Origin: Candidatus Thorarchaeota archaeon
Lineage (GTDB): Archaea; Asgardarchaeota; Thorarchaeia; Thorarchaeales; Thorarchaeaceae
Assembly (NCBI GenBank): GCA_003345595.1
Contig: PRDI01000077.1
Coordinates: 1 to 35,546, forward strand
Direction: 5' to 3'
DNA length: 35,546 bases
Under the pieces are notes generated by a model. It saw only the letters and a program-made list of their open reading frames with translations. It did no database searches and was not told the DNA's origin. The stretch's first letter is position 1. Each line of letters opens with the position of its first letter. The translations under genes were made by a program, and so were the position numbers. This document shows, in pieces, positions 16,229 to 24,228 of this stretch.

Positions 16229-16663
16229 ATGTCTGCCCAGAAGGAACGCTTGGCGAAACTGGTAGTGGATGAGGACCTGAGTTCGATTGCCATACTAGGA
16301 ACAAGACTCGGATTGAGTGAGGATGAGATCAGGTCGATCCTCAAGCAACTTGTGAATGAGGGGGTTTTGAAGGGTCGTCTAACACCGGACGGGCAGAGAT
16401 TCTTCAGAGAGGAGCCGAAAGTTTCGAGTCGACCCGCGGTTTCTTCTCCTGAGGAAGAGCCCGCCTTCATGAGATTCAGCTCGAAGCCAGGCAAGTATGC
16501 TGCTGTCGTAGGTTTCATCATCGTCGTAGTGGGATATGTGACCCTCACCTTGGGACAGGGTGACATGGGCGCAGAAACGTGGGGAATCATCCTAATGTTG
16601 CTCGGACTTTTCACTCTCATTGTGGGTTGTTACTCCATTGGCCGCCGAAAGACTCCGTCTTGA
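16229..16663 (+). CDS. Winged-helix domain protein with two transmembrane helices
   Basis: 144 residues from ATG 16229 (a TTG at 16217 is an alternative adding four residues; GAAGGGA lies directly before the ATG, too close for ideal use). Residues about 1-55 form a helix-turn-helix with wing: LSSIAILGTRLGLSEDEIRSILKQLVNEGVLKGRLTPDG, as in PCI/MarR-like archaeal domains. Residues 56-80 are a polar Ser/Pro/Glu linker. Two helices follow, about 91-108 (YAAVVGFIIVVVGYVTL) and 119-136 (WGIILMLLGLFTLIVGCYSI). The DNA- or protein-binding head should face the cytoplasm. A membrane-tethered regulator or a protein-interaction module are both possible. Confidence 0.65.
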   Translation: MSAQKERLAKLVVDEDLSSIAILGTRLGLSEDEIRSILKQLVNEGVLKGRLTPDGQRFFREEPKVSSRPAVSSPEEEPAFMRFSSKPGKYAAVVGFIIVVVGYVTLTLGQGDMGAETWGIILMLLGLFTLIVGCYSIGRRKTPS

Positions 16664-16692
16664 ACCTCGTACACAACGGCCGGACAGCACAG

Positions 16693-16700
16693 CTTAAGTG
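16693..16700 (+). promoter_or_regulatory. TATA-like box before the TSUP permease
   Basis: CTTAAGTG lies about 40 bases before ATG 16736, compatible with a short leader that contains the GGAAAG ribosome site. Confidence 0.35.
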
Positions 16701-16735
16701 CGCGTTGCAGTCTGACCCGCCTGACGGAAAGAAGA

Positions 16736-17704
16736 ATGCTAGATCTCTTCGTTCAAGCCCTTGTGCTCATTGCATGTGGTCTAGGTGTAGGCGTATTAGC
16801 GTCTATGCTTGGGGTGGGAGGAGGCATCATTCTCGTTCCGTTTCTTATCATAGCGTTTGGCCTCTCTCCGTCGACTGCTCCCGGCACGACGTTAGTCGCA
16901 GCACTTTTCGTGGCGATGGCGAGCCTGATCCCATACTATCGTCAGAAACCCAGTCCCATCATTCCAAAAGCGGGCCTGTTATTAGCGCTTACAAGTGTTC
17001 CAGGTTCACTCATTGGTGTGTGGCTCCGTGAGATAGTTTCTAACGAAGAAACACTAAGACTTGTCTTCGCGGCTATTCTAATGCCTATCGCTCTGAAAAT
17101 GCTGTTCGCGAAAAGAAGGGGAAAGGCCGATCGCGCATCCGAAGTTGGTTCATTTGACCTCTCGCGCGTTTCCCGAGCGAGGATTGGCTATTCGCTCATC
17201 GGTTCTCTCTGTGCAGGCATTCTATCTGGGCTACTCGGACTCGGGGGTGGTATCCTCATGGTTCCTGTGTTGAACATGATGATGGGACTGCCCATTCATG
17301 CAGCAGTCGCCACGTCTATGCTGACTATGGTATTCACGGCTACATCCGGCACTGTGATGAATTACCTTGGAGGGCAGATACACGTTTTCTATGCATTGAC
17401 GATCAGTCTAGGCATGATTGTGGGAGCTCAATTCGGTCCTCGTCTGGTCTGTAAGATTAACGCAGTCCTACTCAAGCAGTTGTTCGGGGTTCTCTTGGTT
17501 CTTCCACTGGTGCAAATGGCCAGGCTAGGACAGCTCTGGTTGGATCCTAGCGGCCTCGATTTCTTGATGGTGACTATCGGGAACATAGTCATCTGGCTTG
17601 TCATAGTAATACCCGTTGCATTGTACAGAACCGCTCAGTCACGACGATTGGTGAAACCCGCCGAAGAGCTCGTGGAGAAGTGTGACCAACCAAGTCCAGA
17701 GTAG
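16736..17704 (+). CDS. TSUP (TauE/SafE, sulfite exporter) family permease
   Basis: 322 residues, about eight helices in two repeats. Each repeat starts with the family signature: GVLASMLGVGGGIILVPFL (about 19-37) and GILSGLLGLGGGILMVPVL (second half), followed by the AxxTS/PGTT-type helix (STAPGTTLVAALFVA; AAVATSMLTMVFTATSG). Family members move sulfite, sulfoacetate, taurine or other small anions across the cytoplasmic membrane; no sulfur gene lies nearby to fix the substrate. The C-terminus is a short charged tail. Start ATG 16736 follows GGAAAGAAGA. It appears to be a single-gene transcript. Confidence 0.92.
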   Translation: MLDLFVQALVLIACGLGVGVLASMLGVGGGIILVPFLIIAFGLSPSTAPGTTLVAALFVAMASLIPYYRQKPSPIIPKAGLLLALTSVPGSLIGVWLREIVSNEETLRLVFAAILMPIALKMLFAKRRGKADRASEVGSFDLSRVSRARIGYSLIGSLCAGILSGLLGLGGGILMVPVLNMMMGLPIHAAVATSMLTMVFTATSGTVMNYLGGQIHVFYALTISLGMIVGAQFGPRLVCKINAVLLKQLFGVLLVLPLVQMARLGQLWLDPSGLDFLMVTIGNIVIWLVIVIPVALYRTAQSRRLVKPAEELVEKCDQPSPE

Positions 17705-17820
17705 CAGGCGGCGTGGTGATTGGCACCGATAGGAAGGACGGTCTTCTCTCATCATCACACACAAATCGGGCTTCTGTTTCCACGGACGCTAGTTGCTTAC
17801 TTCGCATAGGTGGCGGATGA

Positions 17821-18270
17821 TTGAGAATCGAAAAAGCAGGCAAGGACCAGATAGAATGGGTGGTCCGACATCGGGTTGAGATGTTCAGGTCGATGGGATG
17901 GGAGGAAGGGGACTTGCTGAAGACTGAATCAGTAGCTAGACAATTCCTGGAAACCTCTTGGAGTGAGGAGCTTGAGTGCTATCTGGCGATTGAGGACGAC
18001 AAGGTTGTTGGCGGGTGCGCCGTGGCAGTGCAGAGAATGTTGCCTAGCAGTAGGAATCCCGGCGGCACGCAGGCCTACCTGCACAACATGTACGTTGAGG
18101 AGGAGTACCGAGGTAGAGGTGTTGCCACTGCCCTTCTTGACCACATCTTCAGTGTCTGCCGCATGCGAGGAATACGGCGAGTTACCCTGCACGCCACTGA
18201 CATGGGCCGCCCCATCTACGAGCGCATGGGCTTTGAGATGTCAGACAACTACTTCGTCATGGTTCTCTAA
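17821..18270 (+). CDS. GNAT family N-acetyltransferase
   Basis: 149 residues, a single GNAT domain. Motif A is LHNMYVEEEYRGRGVATALL, with the acetyl-CoA pyrophosphate loop RGRG at residues 97-100; the closing element is PIYERMGFEMSDNYFVM. The start is TTG 17821, preceded by AGGTGGCGGATGA; no in-frame ATG fits the N-terminal strand MRIEKAGKDQIEWVV. GNAT enzymes transfer acetyl groups to amines of small molecules or proteins; acceptor unknown. It ends four bases from the stop of the convergent SBP gene. Confidence 0.9.
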   Translation: MRIEKAGKDQIEWVVRHRVEMFRSMGWEEGDLLKTESVARQFLETSWSEELECYLAIEDDKVVGGCAVAVQRMLPSSRNPGGTQAYLHNMYVEEEYRGRGVATALLDHIFSVCRMRGIRRVTLHATDMGRPIYERMGFEMSDNYFVMVL

Positions 18271-18274
18271 GCGT

Positions 18275-20272
18275 TTACGTCCGTTGCCGCCTCCGATAAC
18301 GGACTATCGCAGTGCCGAAGATGACTATGACCGCCCCGGACGCGAGCGTAATGGTGGCACCGGCTGGATTCCACATGTCAGTAATGCTTGTGGTGATGGC
18401 GCCTTCTTTCCAGTAGGTGTAGAAGTAGGGACCATGCATGGGGTGAAACACGTAGCCATTCATGCGGGCGCTCTCGACGTGGAAGTTCTGAGACTGACAT
18501 AGCCAGACGTAGGCAACCTGATCCACAATGGCCTCTTGGATCTTTCCGTAGAGGACTAGCCGCTCCGCTGCATTCTGGCTGTGAGAAGCGGCGCCAATCC
18601 AGCCATCGACGAGACTTGAGTTCCATCCTTCAGAGCCGGCAAGACCGATTCTGTCCGGAATCGTAGAAGTACTCCTCACGAATGGACCAACGTAGTTGTC
18701 CGGGTCAGCGTAATCTGGATACCACCCCATGGGGTAGAAAAACAGATCCCCGGTCATGTACAATTGTAGGTACAAATAGCTGGGTATTGGAAGCAGCTCA
18801 ATCGCCAGAGGGTAGGACGGCTGAGTGGCTAATGGGTCAGAAAGTATGGCCATAATGGCATCCTTGATCAGTGAGCATACTATCTCTCGATCAGAACTCT
18901 GTCTGTACCGCAGTTCGAGCCTGAAGGACATGTTGGCTAGAATCTCATCGAGGCCAGCAGACATTGCATCGTTCCACTTCTGCACAGCTTTCTTGACATC
19001 GTACCCGTACACGAACAGGCTGTCATTGTGTCCTAACATCCCTCTTGGGATGGGACCCTGAGCCTGCGCGCCGAATCCGTGCAGAACCTCGCCAATATAG
19101 GTCTCATAGTTGAACGTGTATGAGAGTGCCTCTCTCATCGCCCTCAATGCAAAAGGATTCTTTATGACCCTGCCAGACGCATTCAGGTAGAGTTTCATGT
19201 TTAATCCTAAGTACGTCACTGTGTAGGTCAGTTCGTGGCACCAGAGCTTGAGGTAAGGGTATTTCGATTTCAGTGTGCCGTCACCGCTAGTTCCATTGGC
19301 ACGGTTCCACACCAGATCAGAAAGAGTCAGTGGCCAGTAGCACCCGTCGCTATTACCTGTCGCTAGATTCAGGATTCTGCTGTCGGTGTCATCGTTTGTC
19401 TTGATTGTTATCGAAGTGCAGTACCCAGCATATGGATGCGTTGCCTTGGCGTCTGTCGCTCTCCAATAGAGGGGGTTCAGTTCCAGCCGGATGCGAGAGT
19501 TGGGAACCCATTCCGTCACCATGTAGGGACCAGTACCACAGGTATGCGTATCGATGTAGTTGTTGTGTTGACCATACTCAACCCCTCCGTTTGCTTCAAC
19601 CCACGTAGGGCTCATCATCGCGCCGACTTCGCAAGTAATCGCAGCGAGGAACGGAGCATGTTTGTATGCGAGTCTCATCCTGATTGTGTAGGTGTCCATG
19701 ACCATGAGGGAACTTGAGTTCCCGACCCAGTTGACATAGGCTGCGTTGAACTCAGCACTGTCGGTGCCGAAGTAGTAGGCAGCATCCTCAACCGCTTGAC
19801 CGCCTAGGATGGGTTCTGCAAACATCCAAACAGGTCCGTCGGAGTCGAAGATCTTCATGGCTCTCTCGAAGTTGTACTTCACGCATGAGGCATTGAACGG
19901 AGTACCATCATGGAACGCAATCCCTTGATGGAGGGTGAACGTGTAGTTCAGTCCGTCAGCCGACATCGCCATATCCTCAGCCAACAGCGGAACGTTTGGC
20001 GTAGAGTCGGCAGAGTCCGACGGATATGTGAAAAGGGTCTCATAGACATTGAAGAGTATCCAGGCTCCGAACGACTCGTAGTTGACATGAGGATCCAAAT
20101 TCTCGGGATTGCCGGAGGTTTCCCAGATGATTGTGTCTGATGGAATGGAGTCTGCCAAGAACCCGGTCACGGTTCTGCTGCGAAGCTGTGACATTGCTGG
20201 GCTCGCCGGAGATACTACTAATGTGCTAAGAGAAACCACCACAAATAGGACGAGTATTCCCTTCCGCCTCAT
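18275..20272 (-). CDS. ABC-type peptide-binding protein (SBP family 5) with C-terminal membrane anchor
   Basis: 665 residues from ATG 20272, with GGAGAG upstream. Residues 1 to about 27 are a signal peptide (MRRKGILVLFVVVSLSTLVV, then ASPAMS). The mature protein has family-5 hallmarks: ENLDPHVNYESFGAWILFNVYETLF, FTLHQGIAFHDGTPFNASCVKYNFER, GTGPYMVTEWVPNSRIRLELNPLYW and MGWYPDYADPDNYVGPF. A hydrophobic helix and a basic tail (SGAVIVIFGTAIVRYRRRQRT) at the end should anchor it in the membrane, as is common for archaeal binding proteins. It would capture oligopeptides or similar solutes outside the cell. No permease or ATPase genes adjoin it, so its transporter is elsewhere or it acts as a receptor. 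Confidence 0.92.
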   Translation of the reverse strand: MRRKGILVLFVVVSLSTLVVSPASPAMSQLRSRTVTGFLADSIPSDTIIWETSGNPENLDPHVNYESFGAWILFNVYETLFTYPSDSADSTPNVPLLAEDMAMSADGLNYTFTLHQGIAFHDGTPFNASCVKYNFERAMKIFDSDGPVWMFAEPILGGQAVEDAAYYFGTDSAEFNAAYVNWVGNSSSLMVMDTYTIRMRLAYKHAPFLAAITCEVGAMMSPTWVEANGGVEYGQHNNYIDTHTCGTGPYMVTEWVPNSRIRLELNPLYWRATDAKATHPYAGYCTSITIKTNDDTDSRILNLATGNSDGCYWPLTLSDLVWNRANGTSGDGTLKSKYPYLKLWCHELTYTVTYLGLNMKLYLNASGRVIKNPFALRAMREALSYTFNYETYIGEVLHGFGAQAQGPIPRGMLGHNDSLFVYGYDVKKAVQKWNDAMSAGLDEILANMSFRLELRYRQSSDREIVCSLIKDAIMAILSDPLATQPSYPLAIELLPIPSYLYLQLYMTGDLFFYPMGWYPDYADPDNYVGPFVRSTSTIPDRIGLAGSEGWNSSLVDGWIGAASHSQNAAERLVLYGKIQEAIVDQVAYVWLCQSQNFHVESARMNGYVFHPMHGPYFYTYWKEGAITTSITDMWNPAGATITLASGAVIVIFGTAIVRYRRRQRT

Positions 20273-20380
20273 TACTCGACTCTCCGTCCAGTGATCTAGG
20301 AAGACGTTCGAGGTTGCCCGATGGAGATCCCGAGATGACACCAGTGGCTACTGCCAATTGGAACACATTACTACGAATCT

Positions 20381-20390
20381 GCTTTTATCT
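20381..20390. promoter_or_regulatory. TATA-like element between the SBP and GyrI-like genes
   Basis: GCTTTTATCT reads as a TATA-like box on the minus strand (AGATAAAAGC) for the SBP gene, with a leader of about 85 bases, and could also serve the plus strand. Orientation is not settled. Confidence 0.3.
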
Positions 20391-20501
20391 ATGACGACAC
20401 AAAGGAGCCTCTATTTCCCATCTCCTTCGCCAGAGGCCGCCGACGGTTCTACTTCCCGAGTGTTTTTCTATTCGTGTTGCTGACGCAATATGGGCGTGTC
20501 C

Positions 20502-21104
20502 ATGAAGATTGACTTGAAGAAGGAGCTGAAAGAGCTGTACTTTCCCCCGGCAAAGGCACCTAGTATTGTCCGTGTTCCGAAGATGAACTTCCTGATGCTT
20601 GACGGCAAGGGCAGTCCTAGCGATGAGGAGTATCATCAGGCTATCGAAGTGTTGTACGGAGTCGCCTACACTCTGAAGTTCATGCTGAAGAAGGAGGGAG
20701 TGACCGACTTCGTGGTCATGCCGCTTGAGGGTCTCTGGTGGACGGAAGCGAAGACCGGGCTAGACATGAGCAACAAAGCTAGCTGGGAGTGGACAGCGTT
20801 GATGCTGCAGCCTGAGCAGGTCACCAAGTCGCATGTGGACAAGGCCATCGAGGAATTGCGCAGGAAGAAGAACCCCCTTGGTCTTTCGAAGCTGAGGTTC
20901 GGTGCCTTCGACGAAGGTCTGGCGGTACAAATCATGTACATCGGTCCCTGGGCTGACGAGAAAAGCACGATAGAGATGCTACATGCCTTTGCTGACGAGA
21001 AGGGTTACAGACTGCGAGGAAAACACCACGAGATATACCTCAGTGATCCGAGGAGGACCGCACCAGGGAAGCTCAAGACAGTGATACGTCAGCCCGTTGA
21101 GTAG
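20502..21104 (+). CDS. GyrI-like small-molecule-binding domain protein
   Basis: 200 residues from ATG 20502; ATG 20490 is in frame four codons earlier, but the family typically begins MKIDxKKELKxLY as here. Landmarks: VRVPKMNFLMLDGKGSPSDEEYHQAIEVLYGVAYTLKFM, PLEGLWW, WEWTALMLQPEQV and KLRFGAFDEGLAVQIMYIGPWADEKSTI. The protein is a free-standing GyrI-like (SOUL/SHS2-type) domain; these bind hydrophobic small molecules and some act as hydrolases on xenobiotics. No DNA-binding domain is fused to it. The ligand is unknown. Confidence 0.88.
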   Translation: MKIDLKKELKELYFPPAKAPSIVRVPKMNFLMLDGKGSPSDEEYHQAIEVLYGVAYTLKFMLKKEGVTDFVVMPLEGLWWTEAKTGLDMSNKASWEWTALMLQPEQVTKSHVDKAIEELRRKKNPLGLSKLRFGAFDEGLAVQIMYIGPWADEKSTIEMLHAFADEKGYRLRGKHHEIYLSDPRRTAPGKLKTVIRQPVE

Positions 21105-21119
21105 TCCGGACATGAATTG

Positions 21120-21127
21120 TTATATGG
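21120..21127 (+). promoter_or_regulatory. TATA box for the SDR gene
   Basis: TTATATGG lies about 55 bases before ATG 21179; transcription would begin near 21146. Confidence 0.5.
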
Positions 21128-21178
21128 GCGTTGGCACTCGCGTCAGTCCCAACTACTCCAGTTTGAGGCTTAACAAGA

Positions 21179-21967
21179 ATGACGAAGTATAACCTTCAAG
21201 GCAAGGTCGCAATAGTCACAGGTGCTTCTAGGGGTCTTGGCGAGCAGTTTGTGCGCGCCCTCGCTGAGTCTGGGGCACATGTTGTGCTGGCGGCCCGAAC
21301 TCTTGACAAGATGCAGAAGATAGCCACCGAGGTTTCTCGAGACTACGGTATCAAAGCGATTCCTCTTGCCATCGACGTCACGAAGGAGTCGGACATACTG
21401 AAGATGGTTGACACAGCTGTCAAGAAGCTCGGCACCGTGGACATCATGGTCAACAATGCCGGGATGTATGTTGTGAAGCCCCTGCCAGAACAAACCCTCG
21501 CAGACTGGAATCTGGTCATGAATGTGAACCTCACCTCTGCTTTCTTGGCATCAAGAGAAGTCGCGAAGGTGATGATCCCTAAGAAATCCGGCTGCATTAT
21601 CAATACGAGTTCTACGTTTGGTCTTGGGGCAACAGAGTTCACTGAGATTAGCTACTATGCTTCAAAGGGTGGACTGATTGCCATGACAAAGGCCCTAGCG
21701 GTCGAGTTGGGCAAGTACAACATACGTGTCAATGCAATTGCTCCGGGCTTCTTCCCGACCGACATGTCGATACAGGCGCTTACTGACAAAACGCTTCGTG
21801 AGCGATACATCGAACCACGGACAGCCCTCTTCGATCCAAAGACCGGCGCGCGGATGATGGCGCAGAATGAGTGGATCCGAGGCGCTGTCTGTTTCTTGGC
21901 AAGTGACGATGCCAGATACATAACAGGTCACACGCTCGCAGTCGACGGCGGTTGGCTGGCATACTAG
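21179..21967 (+). CDS. Short-chain dehydrogenase/reductase (FabG-like)
   Basis: 262 residues, the classical SDR length. The Rossmann motif TGASRGLG is at residues 14-21, NNAG at 92-95, the catalytic Ser in IINTSSTFG (about 144-145), and Tyr159/Lys163 in SYYASK. PGFFPTDM and SDDARYITGHTLAVDGGW are typical of the substrate loop and C-terminus. The basic residue after the glycine motif (AARTLDK) suggests NADP(H) is possible. The enzyme oxidises or reduces a hydroxyl/keto group on an unidentified cytoplasmic substrate. It is followed by a hairpin with a pyrimidine tract and seems to be transcribed alone. Confidence 0.93.
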   Translation: MTKYNLQGKVAIVTGASRGLGEQFVRALAESGAHVVLAARTLDKMQKIATEVSRDYGIKAIPLAIDVTKESDILKMVDTAVKKLGTVDIMVNNAGMYVVKPLPEQTLADWNLVMNVNLTSAFLASREVAKVMIPKKSGCIINTSSTFGLGATEFTEISYYASKGGLIAMTKALAVELGKYNIRVNAIAPGFFPTDMSIQALTDKTLRERYIEPRTALFDPKTGARMMAQNEWIRGAVCFLASDDARYITGHTLAVDGGWLAY

Positions 21968-22030
21968 ATCAGGAGCAGCGATTGCTGATCTTGGGAGTCT
22001 GGCACAGACCAGACTTCTCTCCTTTCTTCT
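21967..22030 (+). terminator. Tandem hairpins with pyrimidine-rich tail after the SDR gene
   Basis: GATCAG (21967-21972) pairs with CTGATC (21985-21990), and AGTCTGG (21996-22002) pairs with CCAGACT (22009-22015). The second stem is followed directly by a T/C-rich run (TTCTCTCCTTTCTTCTC), a plausible archaeal termination signal. Confidence 0.5.
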
Positions 22031-22064
22031 CGTTCTGCAGATTTCTTTGGCTCAAAGAAGAGCA

Positions 22065-22074
22065 TTGATATAGG
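22065..22074 (+). promoter_or_regulatory. TATA box for the PhzF-like gene
   Basis: TTGATATAGG lies about 45 bases before the GTG at 22118, leaving a leader of around 20 bases. Confidence 0.5.
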
Positions 22075-22117
22075 AATTGGAGGTCCGGCACGCCCGTCAA
22101 CATGTTGGGGTGTTCAT

Positions 22118-23044
22118 GTGCGAGCCCTGCCTTTCATACAGACAAGTGTGTTCATCGACGAACGTTATGCCTTCAGTGGCAATCAATTGGCTACATTCTG
22201 GGATCATATGTTGAACACGCGACTCAGTACTGAAGAGATGCAGGGAATCACCCTTGAGATGCAGCACTCGGAAACCACGTTTGTATTCGAATCCACGCGC
22301 AGTGACTGCGCTTCAAAGGTGCGGATCTTCACACCGGGCAGGGAAATTCCATTCGCTGGACATCCTACATTGGGGACTGCATTTGTCCTCCGATACAAGC
22401 GACTTATCAGCCCGGTCGACAGACGGGTGAGGCTTGAGCTTGGCATCGGCCCGATACCCGTCGACTTCGTCGCGGATGACACCATACGAATGGACCAAGG
22501 CATGCCAAAGTTCACCAAGACTTGGGATGACACGCAGTCGATCGCCGAGGCATTGGGCCTGAAGGACAGTGACATTTCCACAGCCTATCCCATCCAGTAT
22601 GTAAGTACTGGATTCCCTTTCCTGATAGTGCCGCTTCGGTCACTGTCTGCCGTCCGGAGAGCAGCGCCGAATCCCACTCTGATACTTGAAACACTCAATG
22701 GACAGGCATCACAGGAGATAGTGATTTTCAGCGATGAGACTGTCCATCCTGATTCGCACGTCCACGTTCGCATGTTTGCACCCGGGGCGGGAGTACCCGA
22801 AGATCCTGCAACAGGTAGTGCCGCTGGGCCGCTCGGGGCGTACCTAGTAGAGCATCGAGTTCTGGCGAATCTCAGACCCGAGCAGGCAATCGTCATAGAG
22901 CAGGGTCACGAGATGCGTAGGCCGAGCCGTTTGGAAGTGGTGATCACGGGTGACAAGAGCACACACGAAGCATACGTGACTGGAAAGGTCAGGCTTATTG
23001 CCGAGGGGAAGCTATACGTCAGAGACAGTGCTGACAAGGCATGA
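22118..23044 (+). CDS. PhzF family isomerase/epimerase
   Basis: 308 residues with the two-lobed PhzF pattern. The N-terminal lobe has QTSVFIDERYAFSGNQLATF and the acidic catalytic position in EMQHSETTFV (Glu52), then RIFTPGREIPFAGHPTLGTAFVL. The C-terminal lobe has VRMFAPGAGVPEDPATGSAAGPLGAYL, the family's hallmark, and ends with VTGKVRLIAEGKLYV. Family members catalyse proton-transfer isomerisations; only one does so in phenazine biosynthesis, and no phenazine genes are present, so the substrate is open. The start is GTG 22118, the only one that keeps the first strand intact. Confidence 0.92.
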   Translation: MRALPFIQTSVFIDERYAFSGNQLATFWDHMLNTRLSTEEMQGITLEMQHSETTFVFESTRSDCASKVRIFTPGREIPFAGHPTLGTAFVLRYKRLISPVDRRVRLELGIGPIPVDFVADDTIRMDQGMPKFTKTWDDTQSIAEALGLKDSDISTAYPIQYVSTGFPFLIVPLRSLSAVRRAAPNPTLILETLNGQASQEIVIFSDETVHPDSHVHVRMFAPGAGVPEDPATGSAAGPLGAYLVEHRVLANLRPEQAIVIEQGHEMRRPSRLEVVITGDKSTHEAYVTGKVRLIAEGKLYVRDSADKA

Positions 23045-23538
23045 TATGCCGGCTACGGGTCGGCACGCAAGCAAATCAGAGTCCGTAGATACGTAGGCCG
23101 AGAGTGATCACTCACTTGATGACCCGTCAGCAGTTGTTTACCTCTGCTATGGGATAGCCGCTGCCAGACCCATCGATGGTGGAGTATATGGCACCATCAC
23201 CGCCCTGCCACGGGCCCCACCAGACCTTCGCTGTCTTCTGGAAGGAGGTGTAGATGTAGCCTGAGCCCCGTGAGCAGGATGGGTCGGCGAGTAACACGAA
23301 GAGAAGCCCCGTCATTGCCGCTGCCTGCTTCATACTATCCTGGCAGCATACGGTCCGGACTTGTTCCAGCTGTCGAGAATCACTGCATGAGCCTCCCGAG
23401 CAGAACCTATCCACCTGCTTCAGGCATACAGAGTACAGTATGGGACCTGAGAACTCGCCATGGTGCCTCACTTCCTGTATTAACGTGGTTGATCGCATCT
23501 CGGGAAGAAAGAGAACCATTGATGACACTGAGCCTGCG
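23045..23538. other. Stretch holding the terminal cassette relic
   Basis: No intact gene. 23097-23265 is a relic of the conserved repeat block on the minus strand. 23266-23538 has no supported feature; a minus-strand frame at 23127-23555 runs through the relic but its head matches nothing in the other copies. Confidence 0.5.
23097..23265 (-). pseudogene. Repeat copy 1: relic of the jelly-roll block
   Basis: Read on the minus strand it encodes SGYIYTSFQKTAKVWWGPWQ, then GAIYSTIDGSGSGYPIAEVNNC, as in the other copies. A stop (TGA) then replaces the serine codon of NNCSRIIKYV, while nucleotide similarity continues to about 23097 and then ends. No membrane domain or partner gene follows, so this is the worn end of the array. 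Confidence 0.8.
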
Positions 23539-24216
23539 TCACCAACCTGTGGCAATCCCCCATGAAACGAGCATCACCAGCGCAAGAAGAAGAGCCTGGA
23601 CCGCCAAGAGCGGCCTGAGGGCCTGCTTTTCCGGCTTCTCTGATGCTCTGCCCTGGGCAAGTGAACCATCCAGCAGGCCAACTGTGTCATCGACAATGCG
23701 GCCAAGTTCGTCCTTACGCGTTCTCAGCCGCTCTAAGACTGCAGCAGATTCACGGTTGCAGTCAAACCTTGCTCTCCTCCACACGATTTCAATGAGATGA
23801 TTGGTCACGTTTCGCTTGAGAGTTCCTGATCGAAGATGCCTCACAAGGTCTCTCTCTATGCGCCTGTCCATATACCCGATCGACCACTTTCCTATCTTAG
23901 AGGCATCAAACAGGACGAGTAATACTGTGCTCAACGGAACGCCCAGAAGCCATATGACGTATAGGATGCGTGACATCTGAGTCACCAGTTGGAAACCCAA
24001 GTCGAATGTTAGGGATTCGAGGACTAGAAGCAAGAAAGGGAGGACTGACCACGCAGCCAAGGCATACATCAAATCAAGTGCCTTTCCTGAGAAGAGGACT
24101 TCCCGCAGCTTGGCGCCATCCGGGCGTACCCGGGGCAGTAGTGCCGCGAAGGATAAGAACCCAGCCCAAGTCAGGGCAATTACAGCCGTTGCTGTAAATG
24201 CGTCAGTCCACGTCAT
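23539..24216 (-). CDS. Small membrane protein following cassette 2
   Basis: 225 residues from ATG 24216, preceded by GAGGT nine bases upstream; a TTG at 24225 is an alternative. Four hydrophobic helices, about 8-30, 48-70, 80-102 and 203-224. Between the third and fourth is a charged helical segment of about 90 residues (RRIERDLVRHLRSGTLKR...RLRTRKDELGRIVDD), presumably cytoplasmic and perhaps a coiled coil. No known family is recognised. It starts 12 bases after the stop of the copy 2 gene, so the pair should be co-transcribed. Its position matches that of the other small membrane proteins in the array, with which it shares general layout but no clear sequence similarity. Confidence 0.65.
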   Translation of the reverse strand: MTWTDAFTATAVIALTWAGFLSFAALLPRVRPDGAKLREVLFSGKALDLMYALAAWSVLPFLLLVLESLTFDLGFQLVTQMSRILYVIWLLGVPLSTVLLVLFDASKIGKWSIGYMDRRIERDLVRHLRSGTLKRNVTNHLIEIVWRRARFDCNRESAAVLERLRTRKDELGRIVDDTVGLLDGSLAQGRASEKPEKQALRPLLAVQALLLALVMLVSWGIATGW

Positions 24217-24228
24217 GCTTATCAACCT

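Noticed and set aside
23127..23555. A 142-codon minus-strand open frame containing part of the repeat block
   Set aside because: The portion before the repeat matches none of the other copies, no ribosome site precedes its start, and the frame ends at a stop within the repeat block. Treated as a relic.
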